Shown: piece after piece, positions 1 to 9,400 of the stretch
Position numbering within the stretch: the first letter of the stretch is position 1
How the letters are laid out: every line of letters begins with the position of its first letter
Origin: Actinomycetota bacterium
GTDB taxonomy: Bacteria; Actinomycetota; Acidimicrobiia; IMCC26256; PALSA-610
Direction: 5' to 3'
NCBI GenBank assembly: GCA_005772765.1
Contig: SXIR01000170.1
Location: 1-58,975, forward strand
DNA: 58,975 nt
Program-made: the position numbers and the translations under genes
The notes under the pieces: model-generated
Told to the model about the DNA's origin: nothing
The model's database searches: none
The model's input: the letters and a program-made list of their open reading frames with translations, nothing else

Positions 1-3000
1 AGCGACGGGGGCACCATCACCATGTAGAAGGCGTCCCCCTCGTCGTTCAACATGCGTGCCGTTGCGACGTTGGCGATGGTGCCGTTGAGCGCGAGCGCGA
101 CTTGCGACTCCTCGGCCAACCGGTTGACGTATCCCTCGCCGTAGGCCCATGGAACCTGTCGACTTGCGAGCGCGACGTTGTCGAACGCGCCTTGGTTGCC
201 GAGGTACGTGACCTCTGGGCCTTGCGGCTCGAGGGTGAACTCCGAGACCCGTCGTCCGACGAGGTCGCCGTAGCGCCCGCGCCGGTAGACACGGAGCGGA
301 TCGCCTGATCCTGGGAGGCCGGGATCGTCGAGCAGTCGAGCCCAACCGTCGGTGCCGTCGAACTCCAAGTACTGCTTGCCTTCGGGTGGGGCGAGCGCGT
401 CGGGTGGCTCGAAGATCAACTCGCCGTTCTGGTACATGCGTCGCGGGCCTTCGTCGCGCGGTTCGTCGCGTAGCGATCGTCCGTCGTACTCCGGAGTGTC
501 CTCGATTTCGAGCACGTCCGCGATCGTGGGCATCACGTCGATCGTGAGCGCCGGGCGGTCGTCCACACGACCCGTGGCCTCGCCGGGGTAATGCACGAAG
601 AGCGGCACCCACATCACGTCGTCGAAGTTCGATTCCGAAACGCTGCGCAACGGTTCGTCGTTTTCGAACGCGATGCCGTGGTCGGCCCCGACCACGACGA
701 TCGAATCGTCCCAAGCGCGGTTTGCTTCGAGTTTGGTGACCAGGTTGCCCAGCACGGTGTCGGCGGCTTGCGTTTGGATGACGTGTCGTCGGAATGCCAC
801 GTCGGCCGACTCTTGGTCGCTCCAGGAGAAGTACCTCGACCCGGGCGCACCACCGATGACCGTGGTGTCACGCAAGTCGGGGAGATAATGCCATGGCTGG
901 TGTGGAAGTTCGACGTGAACGAAATCGAGTTGCGGTCGATCGCTCTCGGCGATCGACCGTTGGAAGCGACGGGCGGTGGGGAGGGCCTGGAGGGCGCCTT
1001 CGAACTCGTTGAACGAGAACTCGCTGCGCGACGGCGCGGCGAACTCGGTCCACAGGTCGCGGGTGACCGACACCAGGCCCCGGAAGCCGCCTCCCGTGCT
1101 CTGGTCGACACAGATGTTGGTCGGACACAACGACGTCACCGCTTCGTGCACGTTCATGGTGTACGAGCCCGACAGCGTTGTGAACACGCTCTCGGGATAC
1201 TCGCTCGCCGAGGGCAACGCGTCGTTCCGTTCTGGATACTGGCCGGTCACCAACGACGGTACGGCGGTCTGGGTGTACGGCGAGACGGTGGTCGCGTTGC
1301 GGTACCAGGTGGAGCGGTCAGCCAGGCGGGCGAAGTTCGGGAACAGGTCGGCGTCGACAGCGCCGGTCTCGTCGAGCAACGTCGATGTCGGCAGTTCGTC
1401 GAAGAGAATCATGACGACGCGTTTGGGGTTGCCGACATCGGAGTTGCCGCCAAAGGGGTCAGCGGTGCTGCCGAAGAACGCATCGCTGGCTGGCGAGAAG
1501 CCCAAGAACAGCAATCCGTAGAGCGCCCCGGCCACCGCGAGATAGCGCAACAGGAGTGCGACCTGGCGGAAACGAACCAACGCGACGATCGCGAGCGCGC
1601 CAACGACGAACGCCGTGATGACGAGCGGTGTCGGCGACCACGCGGTCAACGTCTTGGCGAACTGGAGCGCAAACAGGCCGAGGAGCGCTGCGAGCGCAAT
1701 GACGTGCACGGCGCGGCGCAATCGGGCCGACACCAAACTGGTTGTGAGTTCGAGGAGGTAGATCGCCAGTGGCGGTCCGACCACGATCAACACGGCGAAG
1801 ACGATGGCCTGGGTGCTGGTGACGTTGCGGTCGAGAAAGATGCTCGGGTTCTTGCCGAGGAGATCGAGCACCGGTTGGGCAAACGCGATGCCAGACGCGC
1901 CGAGCAACTCCGCGATCGACCGCAGTTCGAACGAGCGTGGTCCGAAACGCGGCGGGCGGGTCGTCGGATCGGTGATGCGACCCACCCAGGGTTGCCCGGA
2001 TAGCCGGATGAACGGACGTTCGACGAGGTGCCACGACACCACGGCGAAGGCGAGCGTGATTCCTGCGACGAGTGCGAGCCAGAGCGCGAGGTTGGCGTCG
2101 ATCGCACCGCTCGTCGTCCACTGCTCGATGCGCTTGATCACGATCAAGTGCCACAGGTAGATGCCGTACGAGATCGTGCCGAGCCAGACGATGATTCGAT
2201 TCTCGAAGACGCGCTGTTGGACGCGACTCGTGCCGTCGTTGAAGACCGCCGGGATGAGCAACAACAGTGCGACGAATCCGTAGACGAACGCGATGCCGAA
2301 TGTCTGCACGCGCGTCACCCGATCGAAGACGCTGACCGGCAGATTGAGTTGGAGCGCGACCCAGTAGGCCTGCGCCGCGAGGAGCCAACTGACGAGCGGG
2401 TTTGCGGCCAGCCGCTCGATCGGCCACGGCAGCCGCCCACCGGTCGCCCGCCACGCGCTGCCGACTGCGACCGCCATGCCGATCGCGAACCAGTCGAAGT
2501 AGCCGATGATCGTCTTGTCGAGCACCTGTTGGATCGGGAACCAGACACCGCGCGGAGCGAGCGTGTCGCCGGTCCGCCACAGGTACCAGATGCGGGTGAG
2601 CATCGTCGCGACGTAGAGCGCCGCCAGTCCAACGAGGTAGCCGCGCACCTTGCGGCGCGGTTCGGCGTCGGCGGGGGAAAGGCGAGCGAGGCCGGCGGCC
2701 AGCATCGGCAAGACGAGGTAGAAGGACACTTCGATCGCGAGGGTCCACTCGACGCCGAGACCGAACAACTGGTAGCCGCCGCGGTAGTTCCCGAGGAGTG
2801 CGTAACCGGTGAGCCAGTCCGTCCAGTCGCCAAAGGTGACGTAGGCGGCAATCGCGGCGGCTGAGAACGCAACCCAGTAGGCGGGGATGATGCGAAGGAA
2901 TCGGCGCGTATAGAAGCGCGCGTGATTCGGTGCTGCGCTGCCGACGAGATTGCTGACGACGAAGGGTCGGAACAGCAGAAAACCACTGATGAGAAAGAAC

Positions 3001-3185
3001 ACCGATACGCCGAAGTTGCCGAGCCGGTTGATCCACTCCCACGTTGCGTACTCGAGTGTGAAGACGTTGTAGTGCGTGACCGTGTGGTAGAGGAGCACGG
3101 CGAGCGCGGCGAACGCACGGAGCCCCTCGATGGCGCCGAAGCGGCCGCGGTCGTTGGCCTCGGTGGTCACGTCCTCGGCGGTCAC
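1..3185 (-). CDS. Acyltransferase-3 (OafA-like) membrane protein continuous in frame with a C-terminal membrane/sulfatase module (partial, runs off left edge)
   Basis: Minus-strand frame from GTG at 3185 reads VTAEDVTTEANDRGRFGAIEGLRAFAALAVLLYHT...FLISGFLLFRP...LGTISYGIYLWHL...LVERPFIRLSG, then IAFAQPVLDLLG...KRVVMILFDELPTSTLLDETGA...VVVGADHGIAFENDEP...DVMWVPLFVHYPGE. It is absent from the ORF track, consistent with no stop before the window edge. GTGA overlap with the upstream gene. Confidence 0.8.
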   Translation of the reverse strand, partial: MTAEDVTTEANDRGRFGAIEGLRAFAALAVLLYHTVTHYNVFTLEYATWEWINRLGNFGVSVFFLISGFLLFRPFVVSNLVGSAAPNHARFYTRRFLRIIPAYWVAFSAAAIAAYVTFGDWTDWLTGYALLGNYRGGYQLFGLGVEWTLAIEVSFYLVLPMLAAGLARLSPADAEPRRKVRGYLVGLAALYVATMLTRIWYLWRTGDTLAPRGVWFPIQQVLDKTIIGYFDWFAIGMAVAVGSAWRATGGRLPWPIERLAANPLVSWLLAAQAYWVALQLNLPVSVFDRVTRVQTFGIAFVYGFVALLLLIPAVFNDGTSRVQQRVFENRIIVWLGTISYGIYLWHLIVIKRIEQWTTSGAIDANLALWLALVAGITLAFAVVSWHLVERPFIRLSGQPWVGRITDPTTRPPRFGPRSFELRSIAELLGASGIAFAQPVLDLLGKNPSIFLDRNVTSTQAIVFAVLIVVGPPLAIYLLELTTSLVSARLRRAVHVIALAALLGLFALQFAKTLTAWSPTPLVITAFVVGALAIVALVRFRQVALLLRYLAVAGALYGLLFLGFSPASDAFFGSTADPFGGNSDVGNPKRVVMILFDELPTSTLLDETGAVDADLFPNFARLADRSTWYRNATTVSPYTQTAVPSLVTGQYPERNDALPSASEYPESVFTTLSGSYTMNVHEAVTSLCPTNICVDQSTGGGFRGLVSVTRDLWTEFAAPSRSEFSFNEFEGALQALPTARRFQRSIAESDRPQLDFVHVELPHQPWHYLPDLRDTTVIGGAPGSRYFSWSDQESADVAFRRHVIQTQAADTVLGNLVTKLEANRAWDDSIVVVGADHGIAFENDEPLRSVSESNFDDVMWVPLFVHYPGEATGRVDDRPALTIDVMPTIADVLEIEDTPEYDGRSLRDEPRDEGPRRMYQNGELIFEPPDALAPPEGKQYLEFDGTDGWARLLDDPGLPGSGDPLRVYRRGRYGDLVGRRVSEFTLEPQGPEVTYLGNQGAFDNVALASRQVPWAYGEGYVNRLAEESQVALALNGTIANVATARMLNDEGDAFYMVMVPPS

Positions 3186-4501
3186 GGCGTCACGCTGCCG
3201 AGTTGCGGGGTGAAGAAGAACTGTGACCAGGCAGCTCGTTCCAGGTGAAGACCGTCGTACGCGATCAGACCTATCCCCGTTTCGTCGGCGAGGGCCGGTT
3301 CGTCGACCGTCAAGAGCCGATCCTTGTTCACCGAGACCGCGATCTGTGACCCCGAGTACTCGATGTTGATCGCAACACCGGGAGCATTCGAGACCAGCGG
3401 CAGGCTGCCGAGCCTGGTTTCGACCCCATCGACCCGCTTGGCCAGGTTCCAGGTCGCGAAGCCCGGCACAGCCGTCAAGTACAAGCAGTTCTCGGCGTCG
3501 CGGCACCGGAATGCGACGCCGGCACCGGTTTGGTGCGGCATCATCGCGATCTGAACGACTCCGTCGCTCGCAGCTGCGTCGACGAGCGCGAGGTTCGGCG
3601 AGCCGTCCGACGCACGTTCGGTCAGCACCGCTCGTCCGTCTGCGATCGCGAAGTCGCCGTTGACTTCGCGCCAGGCAATGCTGCCGTCGCCCGCGGCGAG
3701 ATCGGAGGAATCGTCGCGGTCGAACTCGTCGCCGATCACCGCCACCTCCGCGGTGACGAGACCTTCGGACTCGACGGGGATCGCGGCGAAGTTCGCCCAC
3801 CGTGCCGTGGCGGCGCTCTGCGGCTCGCGGAGGGAAAGGCCCGCACCGCCCTCTTCGCGGAACTCGGGGTCGCGCACGGTGAGCGCCTCGACGCCATCGA
3901 TCGAAATCGTGATGACCTCTTCGACGGTTGTCACCGACACCTCGGTCGAATCGGCGATCGGGACGATTCCGAGATTGCCTGCCTCGACCTCGATCCCGCC
4001 GGTCACCTTGATGAGGTTCCAGGTGCCGAGTTGCGGAACCGCTTCGACTCGCCAGCAGTTCGCGGCATTCCGGCATCGAAATGCCAGTCCGAGCCCCGGC
4101 GCCATCACGTCGGCGACGACACTGATCCGGGCGTTGGGCGCGGCGACAGGGAGCAGGGCGAGACTCAGCCCGCCATCGGCGGACGTGACGGCGGCTTGGC
4201 CGTCACCGACGTTCCAGGTTCCCTTGACCTCGCGCCAGCGCTTCCCGCTCGACGCGACGCCCAGTGCGTCGGTTTCCGAGCGGTCGAAATCATCCGCGCC
4301 TCCAGGCGGCGGCACGGGCAGTTCCTCCGCGCCGATGTCAGGATCGTCGACAACGTTGGGCGCAGTGAGACGATCGAGCCCGACGCCGAGCCCGAAAAGT
4401 CCGACCACGGTGACACCCAACAGGACTCGAGCCGCGACCGACCGGTCGGAGGCCGCCCGCGGGGCGGCGGCAGGGGGCGGCGAGGTCGGGTCGGCATTCA
4501 T
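3182..4501 (-). CDS. Membrane-anchored secreted protein with two tandem LamG/jelly-roll-like domains
   Basis: MNADPTSPPP...VAARVLLGVTVVGLFGLGVGL (TM), then two repeats sharing FRCRxAxNCxxxxAVPxxxTWNLxK. Track start at 4705 looks too early. Confidence 0.75.
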   Translation of the reverse strand: MNADPTSPPPAAAPRAASDRSVAARVLLGVTVVGLFGLGVGLDRLTAPNVVDDPDIGAEELPVPPPGGADDFDRSETDALGVASSGKRWREVKGTWNVGDGQAAVTSADGGLSLALLPVAAPNARISVVADVMAPGLGLAFRCRNAANCWRVEAVPQLGTWNLIKVTGGIEVEAGNLGIVPIADSTEVSVTTVEEVITISIDGVEALTVRDPEFREEGGAGLSLREPQSAATARWANFAAIPVESEGLVTAEVAVIGDEFDRDDSSDLAAGDGSIAWREVNGDFAIADGRAVLTERASDGSPNLALVDAAASDGVVQIAMMPHQTGAGVAFRCRDAENCLYLTAVPGFATWNLAKRVDGVETRLGSLPLVSNAPGVAINIEYSGSQIAVSVNKDRLLTVDEPALADETGIGLIAYDGLHLERAAWSQFFFTPQLGSVTP

Positions 4502-4695
4502 GTGGGGGATCGGTGAGGATAGGTCCCGGACCGACGACCTGACCAGGCGCGGCGTTCCCGAGCGGCGCGCGTCACCACCGCGGCGGTGTCTGACGAGCCG
4601 CCTTGACGACGCGTCAGCGTTCCGCGAACCTGGCGCACCCCGAATTCTCGGGGTCGACACGTCGTGTTCGCACACCAGCAACCGGGGACGGTTCG

Positions 4696-6486
4696 ATGAC
4701 ACCAACGCCGGGCGGCGGCCGGGCGCAACGATTGGGCGCCATCGCGCCGGCCCTCGTGCTGTTCGTGGTCGGGGTCGTGGTCCCCGTACTCGTCGCCCGC
4801 CACTACAGCGCCCTCGGCGCTCCGAGGGGCGACGACTGGTCGTACCTCCGAACCCTGTTCACGTGGGTGGACACCGGGGAACTGAACTTCAACAACTGGG
4901 TGTCGATGACGTTGCTCGGCCAGCTGGTCGTCGCCGCTCCGGTGGTTTGGCTCTTCGGACGAGACATCGCCGTGGTGCAGACCCTGGTGGCGTTGGGTGG
5001 GTTCCTCGGGCTTCTTTCCGTGCTCGGCTGGGGCAAGTATCTCGACGGGCGACGCACCACAGGACTCGGGTTGGCGCTGGTCGTCGCGTCGGGCCCGATG
5101 TACGGCACGCTTGCCGTGAGCTTCATGACCGACGTCCCCGGTGTTGCTGCGTCGTGCGCGGCGGTGTTGTGCGGCCTGTACGCCGCGTCGGCGCCGAACA
5201 GATTGGCACGCGGTCTCCTCGGCGCGTTCGCCTTCGGGCTGTTCGGATTCACGATCCGTCAGTACTGCGTCGTGCCGGTTGTCGCGGTCACGGTTGTCGC
5301 CTGCTTGCTCGCCCGAACCGAAGGCGATCGAGGGTTTCAGCGAAAAGCGCTCTTGGGGGCTGCATCGATCGTGGGACTCGCCGTGCTCTTTCTCGTTGGG
5401 TGGAGCGCGGTGCCCGACGCGAAGGCGTTGAGCCCCAAGTGGCCCGACGGCCATGCGGTGCGTGCGTTGGTGTACGAAGGCGGCGGCATGTTGCGTCTCG
5501 CGGGGTTGTGGCTGGCCCCGGTCCTCGTCTGGGCGGGTCCGAGCGCGATCGTGCGGCGAGCGTGGCGCGCGTCATCGTGGATCACGGTGATTGCGGCCGG
5601 TTCGTGCGCCCTCGTGCTCGCCTTCACCGGACGAAACGCCCCGCGGATCGCCTTTGCGGGGAACTACTTCGTTCCCGATGGGATCCTGTCGAACGGAGTG
5701 AGCGCCGGGCCGCGCCCGGACTTGGTGCCGTCACCGTGGTGGGGGGTGCTCATTCTCGTGGGCACGGTCGGCGCCGTCGTGTTGGCGATTGCGATGGTCC
5801 CGGTCACGGTTGCGTGTTGGAAGCGGCTTCGCAGCCGCGATCTTTCTTTGCGCGACCCCGTCACCGTGTTGTTGGCGCTGACCAGCTTCGGATACGCCGC
5901 GACCTATGCGCTCGCCGCGCTGGTCGGGTTGCCGCTCTACGACCGCTATGTGTTGCCGATCATTCCGCTGGCCGGCGCTTCACTCATCCGGGCGGCACAC
6001 CTCGAGCGAGTCGCAGGAAACGCCGATGCGACACCACCGCGCCAGATGTCGTGGCGCCCTGCGGTGGCCGTGCTCGTCATCACGTCGGCGCTCGGGATGC
6101 TCTACACCGTCGACTCCGCGTCGTTCGACGGTGTTCGTTGGGGCGTGGCGAGCGACGCGACTCGCGCGGGCTGGCATCCGAAGCAGGTCGGCGGCAACTT
6201 CGAATGGATCAACTACTTCTCGGCCTCGCCCGGCTCGCTGGCGCGACGGCGGGCCCGCATCTGTGTTGTTGTGGTGCTGCGCGAGAACGGCCAGGGACCC
6301 ATGACCGCAGCACCACCGATCACCGATATCGCGGGTACCGAAATACGCGGGACGTACCGGCCGCCGTTTCGCGATCCGGTCGATGTCGTCGCGGTTCGCA
6401 ACCGACGTCCGTGCTGGCCGGGATTGGTGCCGGTCGAGCCCGTTCTCGGCGGAGATGAGGCGGCCGCCGCGGTGATCGGCCGATGA
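4696..6486 (+). CDS. Multi-TM GT-C-type glycosyltransferase-like protein (paralogue of 10898-12721)
   Basis: Many hydrophobic helices; PRGDDWSYLRTLFTW...WVSMTLLGQL...SFMTDVPG...IRQY; ATGA overlap with next gene. Confidence 0.7.
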   Translation: MTPTPGGGRAQRLGAIAPALVLFVVGVVVPVLVARHYSALGAPRGDDWSYLRTLFTWVDTGELNFNNWVSMTLLGQLVVAAPVVWLFGRDIAVVQTLVALGGFLGLLSVLGWGKYLDGRRTTGLGLALVVASGPMYGTLAVSFMTDVPGVAASCAAVLCGLYAASAPNRLARGLLGAFAFGLFGFTIRQYCVVPVVAVTVVACLLARTEGDRGFQRKALLGAASIVGLAVLFLVGWSAVPDAKALSPKWPDGHAVRALVYEGGGMLRLAGLWLAPVLVWAGPSAIVRRAWRASSWITVIAAGSCALVLAFTGRNAPRIAFAGNYFVPDGILSNGVSAGPRPDLVPSPWWGVLILVGTVGAVVLAIAMVPVTVACWKRLRSRDLSLRDPVTVLLALTSFGYAATYALAALVGLPLYDRYVLPIIPLAGASLIRAAHLERVAGNADATPPRQMSWRPAVAVLVITSALGMLYTVDSASFDGVRWGVASDATRAGWHPKQVGGNFEWINYFSASPGSLARRRARICVVVVLRENGQGPMTAAPPITDIAGTEIRGTYRPPFRDPVDVVAVRNRRPCWPGLVPVEPVLGGDEAAAAVIGR

Positions 6487-9400
6487 CCGACGCCCGTTCG
6501 TTGCCTCGCCCACTGATGTTCGGTCGTCTCGCCGAGCCGCGCGTGCAGCGGCTCGGCATCGCCGTCTTCGCGGCGCTTTGTTACGTCCCGCTGCTGTTGA
6601 CCGATCCGGGCAAGGTCCACGCGGATACGAAGAGCTACTTGTATCTCGATCCTTCGCGGCTCCTCGCCGGTGCGCGGTCGATGTGGGATCCCGAGATCGG
6701 CTTGGGGACGACGAGCCACCAGACGATTGGGTATCTGTTTCCGCTCGGCCCGTACTACTGGTTCACGATCGACGTGTTGGGAATGCCGGCGTGGATCGCG
6801 CAGCGGCTTGCGTTGGGAACGATGCTGTTCGCGGCCGGCATGGGCGTGCGGTATCTCCTGCGCGTCGTCGGGATCGGGGGCGCAGGGGTCGCCGTTGGCA
6901 TGATGGCCTACACCTTCACGCCGTACGTGCTCCAGTACTCGGCGCGCTTGAGCGTCTTGCTCGGTCCGTGGTCGGCGTTGCCGTGGTTGACGGCCTTCAC
7001 GATGTTGGCCCTCCGGCATGGCGGGTGGCGTTACCCGGCGCTCATCGCGCTGACGATCCAACTCGTTGGCTCCATCAACCTCACTGCCATCGTGCTCGTC
7101 GTCATCGGTCCGGTGCTCTGGGCTCCGTACGCGGTGATGGCGTTGCGTGAATGCGACTGGCGTCGGGTTGGTGGGCTCGCAGTGCGCGTCGCGTCGTTGT
7201 CCGTGTTCGCGTCGTTGTGGTGGATGTCGGGTTTGTGGGTCGAAGGCGGCTACGGGCTCAGCATCTTGCGGTTCACCGAGTCGATCCAGACCGTGGCCGC
7301 GACGTCGTATCCGTACGAGTTGTTACGCGGGCTCGGGTACTGGTTCTTCTACGGGAGAGACCGCATCGGTCACTGGAACGACGCGTTCTTGGTGTACTCG
7401 CTCAACGCATCGGTCGTCTTCGCAAGCCTTGCGATCCCGGCGCTGGCGTTCGCCGCCGCGGCCGTGACCCGATGGCGGCTCAAGGGCTATTTCGCGTTGC
7501 TCGTGTTGATCGGCGTGGCGATCGCCGTGGGATCCGCGCCGTACGACGACCCGTCGCCCCTCGGTTCGGTGTACAAGTCGTTTGCGACGACCTCGACGGT
7601 GGGGTTTGCCCTGCGCAGCACGGCGCGCGCTGCGCCGCTCATGGTGCTGGGATTGAGCGTCCTATTGGCCGCTGGCGTGACGGCATTCACCCGCGAACTG
7701 CGTGCGCTCGGGCGCACCAGGAGCGCCACGCTGATCCCCATCGTGATCGTGGGTCTTGTACTGCTCAACGCGCCAGGCGTCTGGAAGGGGAGCTATTACA
7801 GCGACTATCTCGCCCGCGACGAAGCGATCCCGCAGTATTGGACCGACGCACTCGCCGACCTCGACGCTGCGTCCCACGACACGAGGGTGTTGGCACTGCC
7901 GGGTGCCGACTTCGCCGCGTACCGATGGGGTGACACCGTCGATCCGATCGAACCCGGGCTGATCGATCGTCCGTACATCGCTCGCGAACTGGTTCCGTGG
8001 GGATCCGAAGCCACGACGAACCTCCTCGTTGCGCTCGATCGTCGGTTGCAGGAGGGGACGCTCGATCCCGACGCCGTTGCGCCCATCGCTCGGCTCATGG
8101 GCGTTGGCGACATCGTGTTGCGTTTCGATCTCGAAACAGACCGCTTCACGTTGATACCCGCCGGCCCGCTGTGGCAGACGTTCACCGACGCAAACGCCGA
8201 CACGGGTTTGCCCGACGGATTACGTGAGCCCGTGGGCTACGGCGACGAGATCCCGGGTTCGCTGCGATTCCCCGAGCTCGGCGACCTGGCCCGGCCGCCG
8301 TCGGAGGATCCCGACCCGCCGCCCGTCGCGGTCGTCGGTGTCGACGACCCGGTTCCAGTAGTTCGTTCGAAATCGGCCGTGCCGATCGTCGTCTCGGGCG
8401 ACGGCGACGGCCTCGTCGACCTCGCGGCAGCAGGTGTCATCGACGGCCACAGCCCCATCGTCTACTCGGGGTCGAATGCCGACGATCCTCGCGTGCTGCG
8501 CGATCTTCCCGATGGGGCCGTCCTCGTGGTCACCGACTCGAACCGTCGGCGCGGGATGCGCTGGGCCGGTCTCTACACGAACTACGGCTACACCGAAGTC
8601 GCGGGTGAAGAGCCGCTCCTCGATGATCTGCTCGACCAACGCCTCGTCGTCTTCCCCGACGCGGGCGACGACGCCGCGACGGTGACCGAACTGCGCGGCA
8701 TCGCGGACCTCCGCGCATCGCGCTACGGCACGGCTTCGTTCGGCTACAGCCCGGGTGAACGCCCGGCCATGATGTTCGACGGGAACCGCGAGACGTCGTG
8801 GGTTGTCGACGGCGGGTCGGAACTCACGAACCAATGGGTGACGATGGCGTTCGACGCGCCGATCACCACCGATCGCATCGAGATCGTGCAACCTCGAACG
8901 CAACGTACTCGGCGCTTCCTGTCGCGGATTTCGGTGCGGTTCGACGGTGGCCCGCGCGAGTTCTTCGACCTCGGGGCTGCGTCGCGGCGAATCGGCGGCC
9001 AGGCGCTGACGTTCGAAACGCGCACCTTCGAGCGGCTCGAGATCCGCATGGAAGCGACGAGCGGCGGCGGCGGGATCTACCTCGGAAACCTCAATCCCAT
9101 CGGCATTGCCGAGCTGCGAATCCGTGACACCGATCGCGGTCGTCGCATCCGGGTCGAGGAAGTCGCCCGGGTGCCGGTCGACCTCCTCGACGCGCTCGGA
9201 GCCGACAGCGACGGACATCCACTCGCGTTTGCCTTTGCTCGCGACCTGACGATGGACGGCACGAACCTGTGGCGCCGCTTCGAGGTGCCGAGTACGCGCT
9301 CGTTCGGATTGTCGGGGACGCTCCAGCTCAGCTCGTTTGCGGACGACGCCATCATCGACGAACTCCTCGGTATCCCGGCTGCGCGCGATGGCGGTGTCAC

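Noticed and set aside
591-2003. 470-aa plus-strand ORF
   Set aside because: Antisense shadow of the acyltransferase-sulfatase; Arg/Gly-rich translation without domain signature.
3660-6458. 932-aa plus-strand ORF
   Set aside because: Overlaps real genes on both strands; Arg/Ser-rich high-GC shadow ORF.
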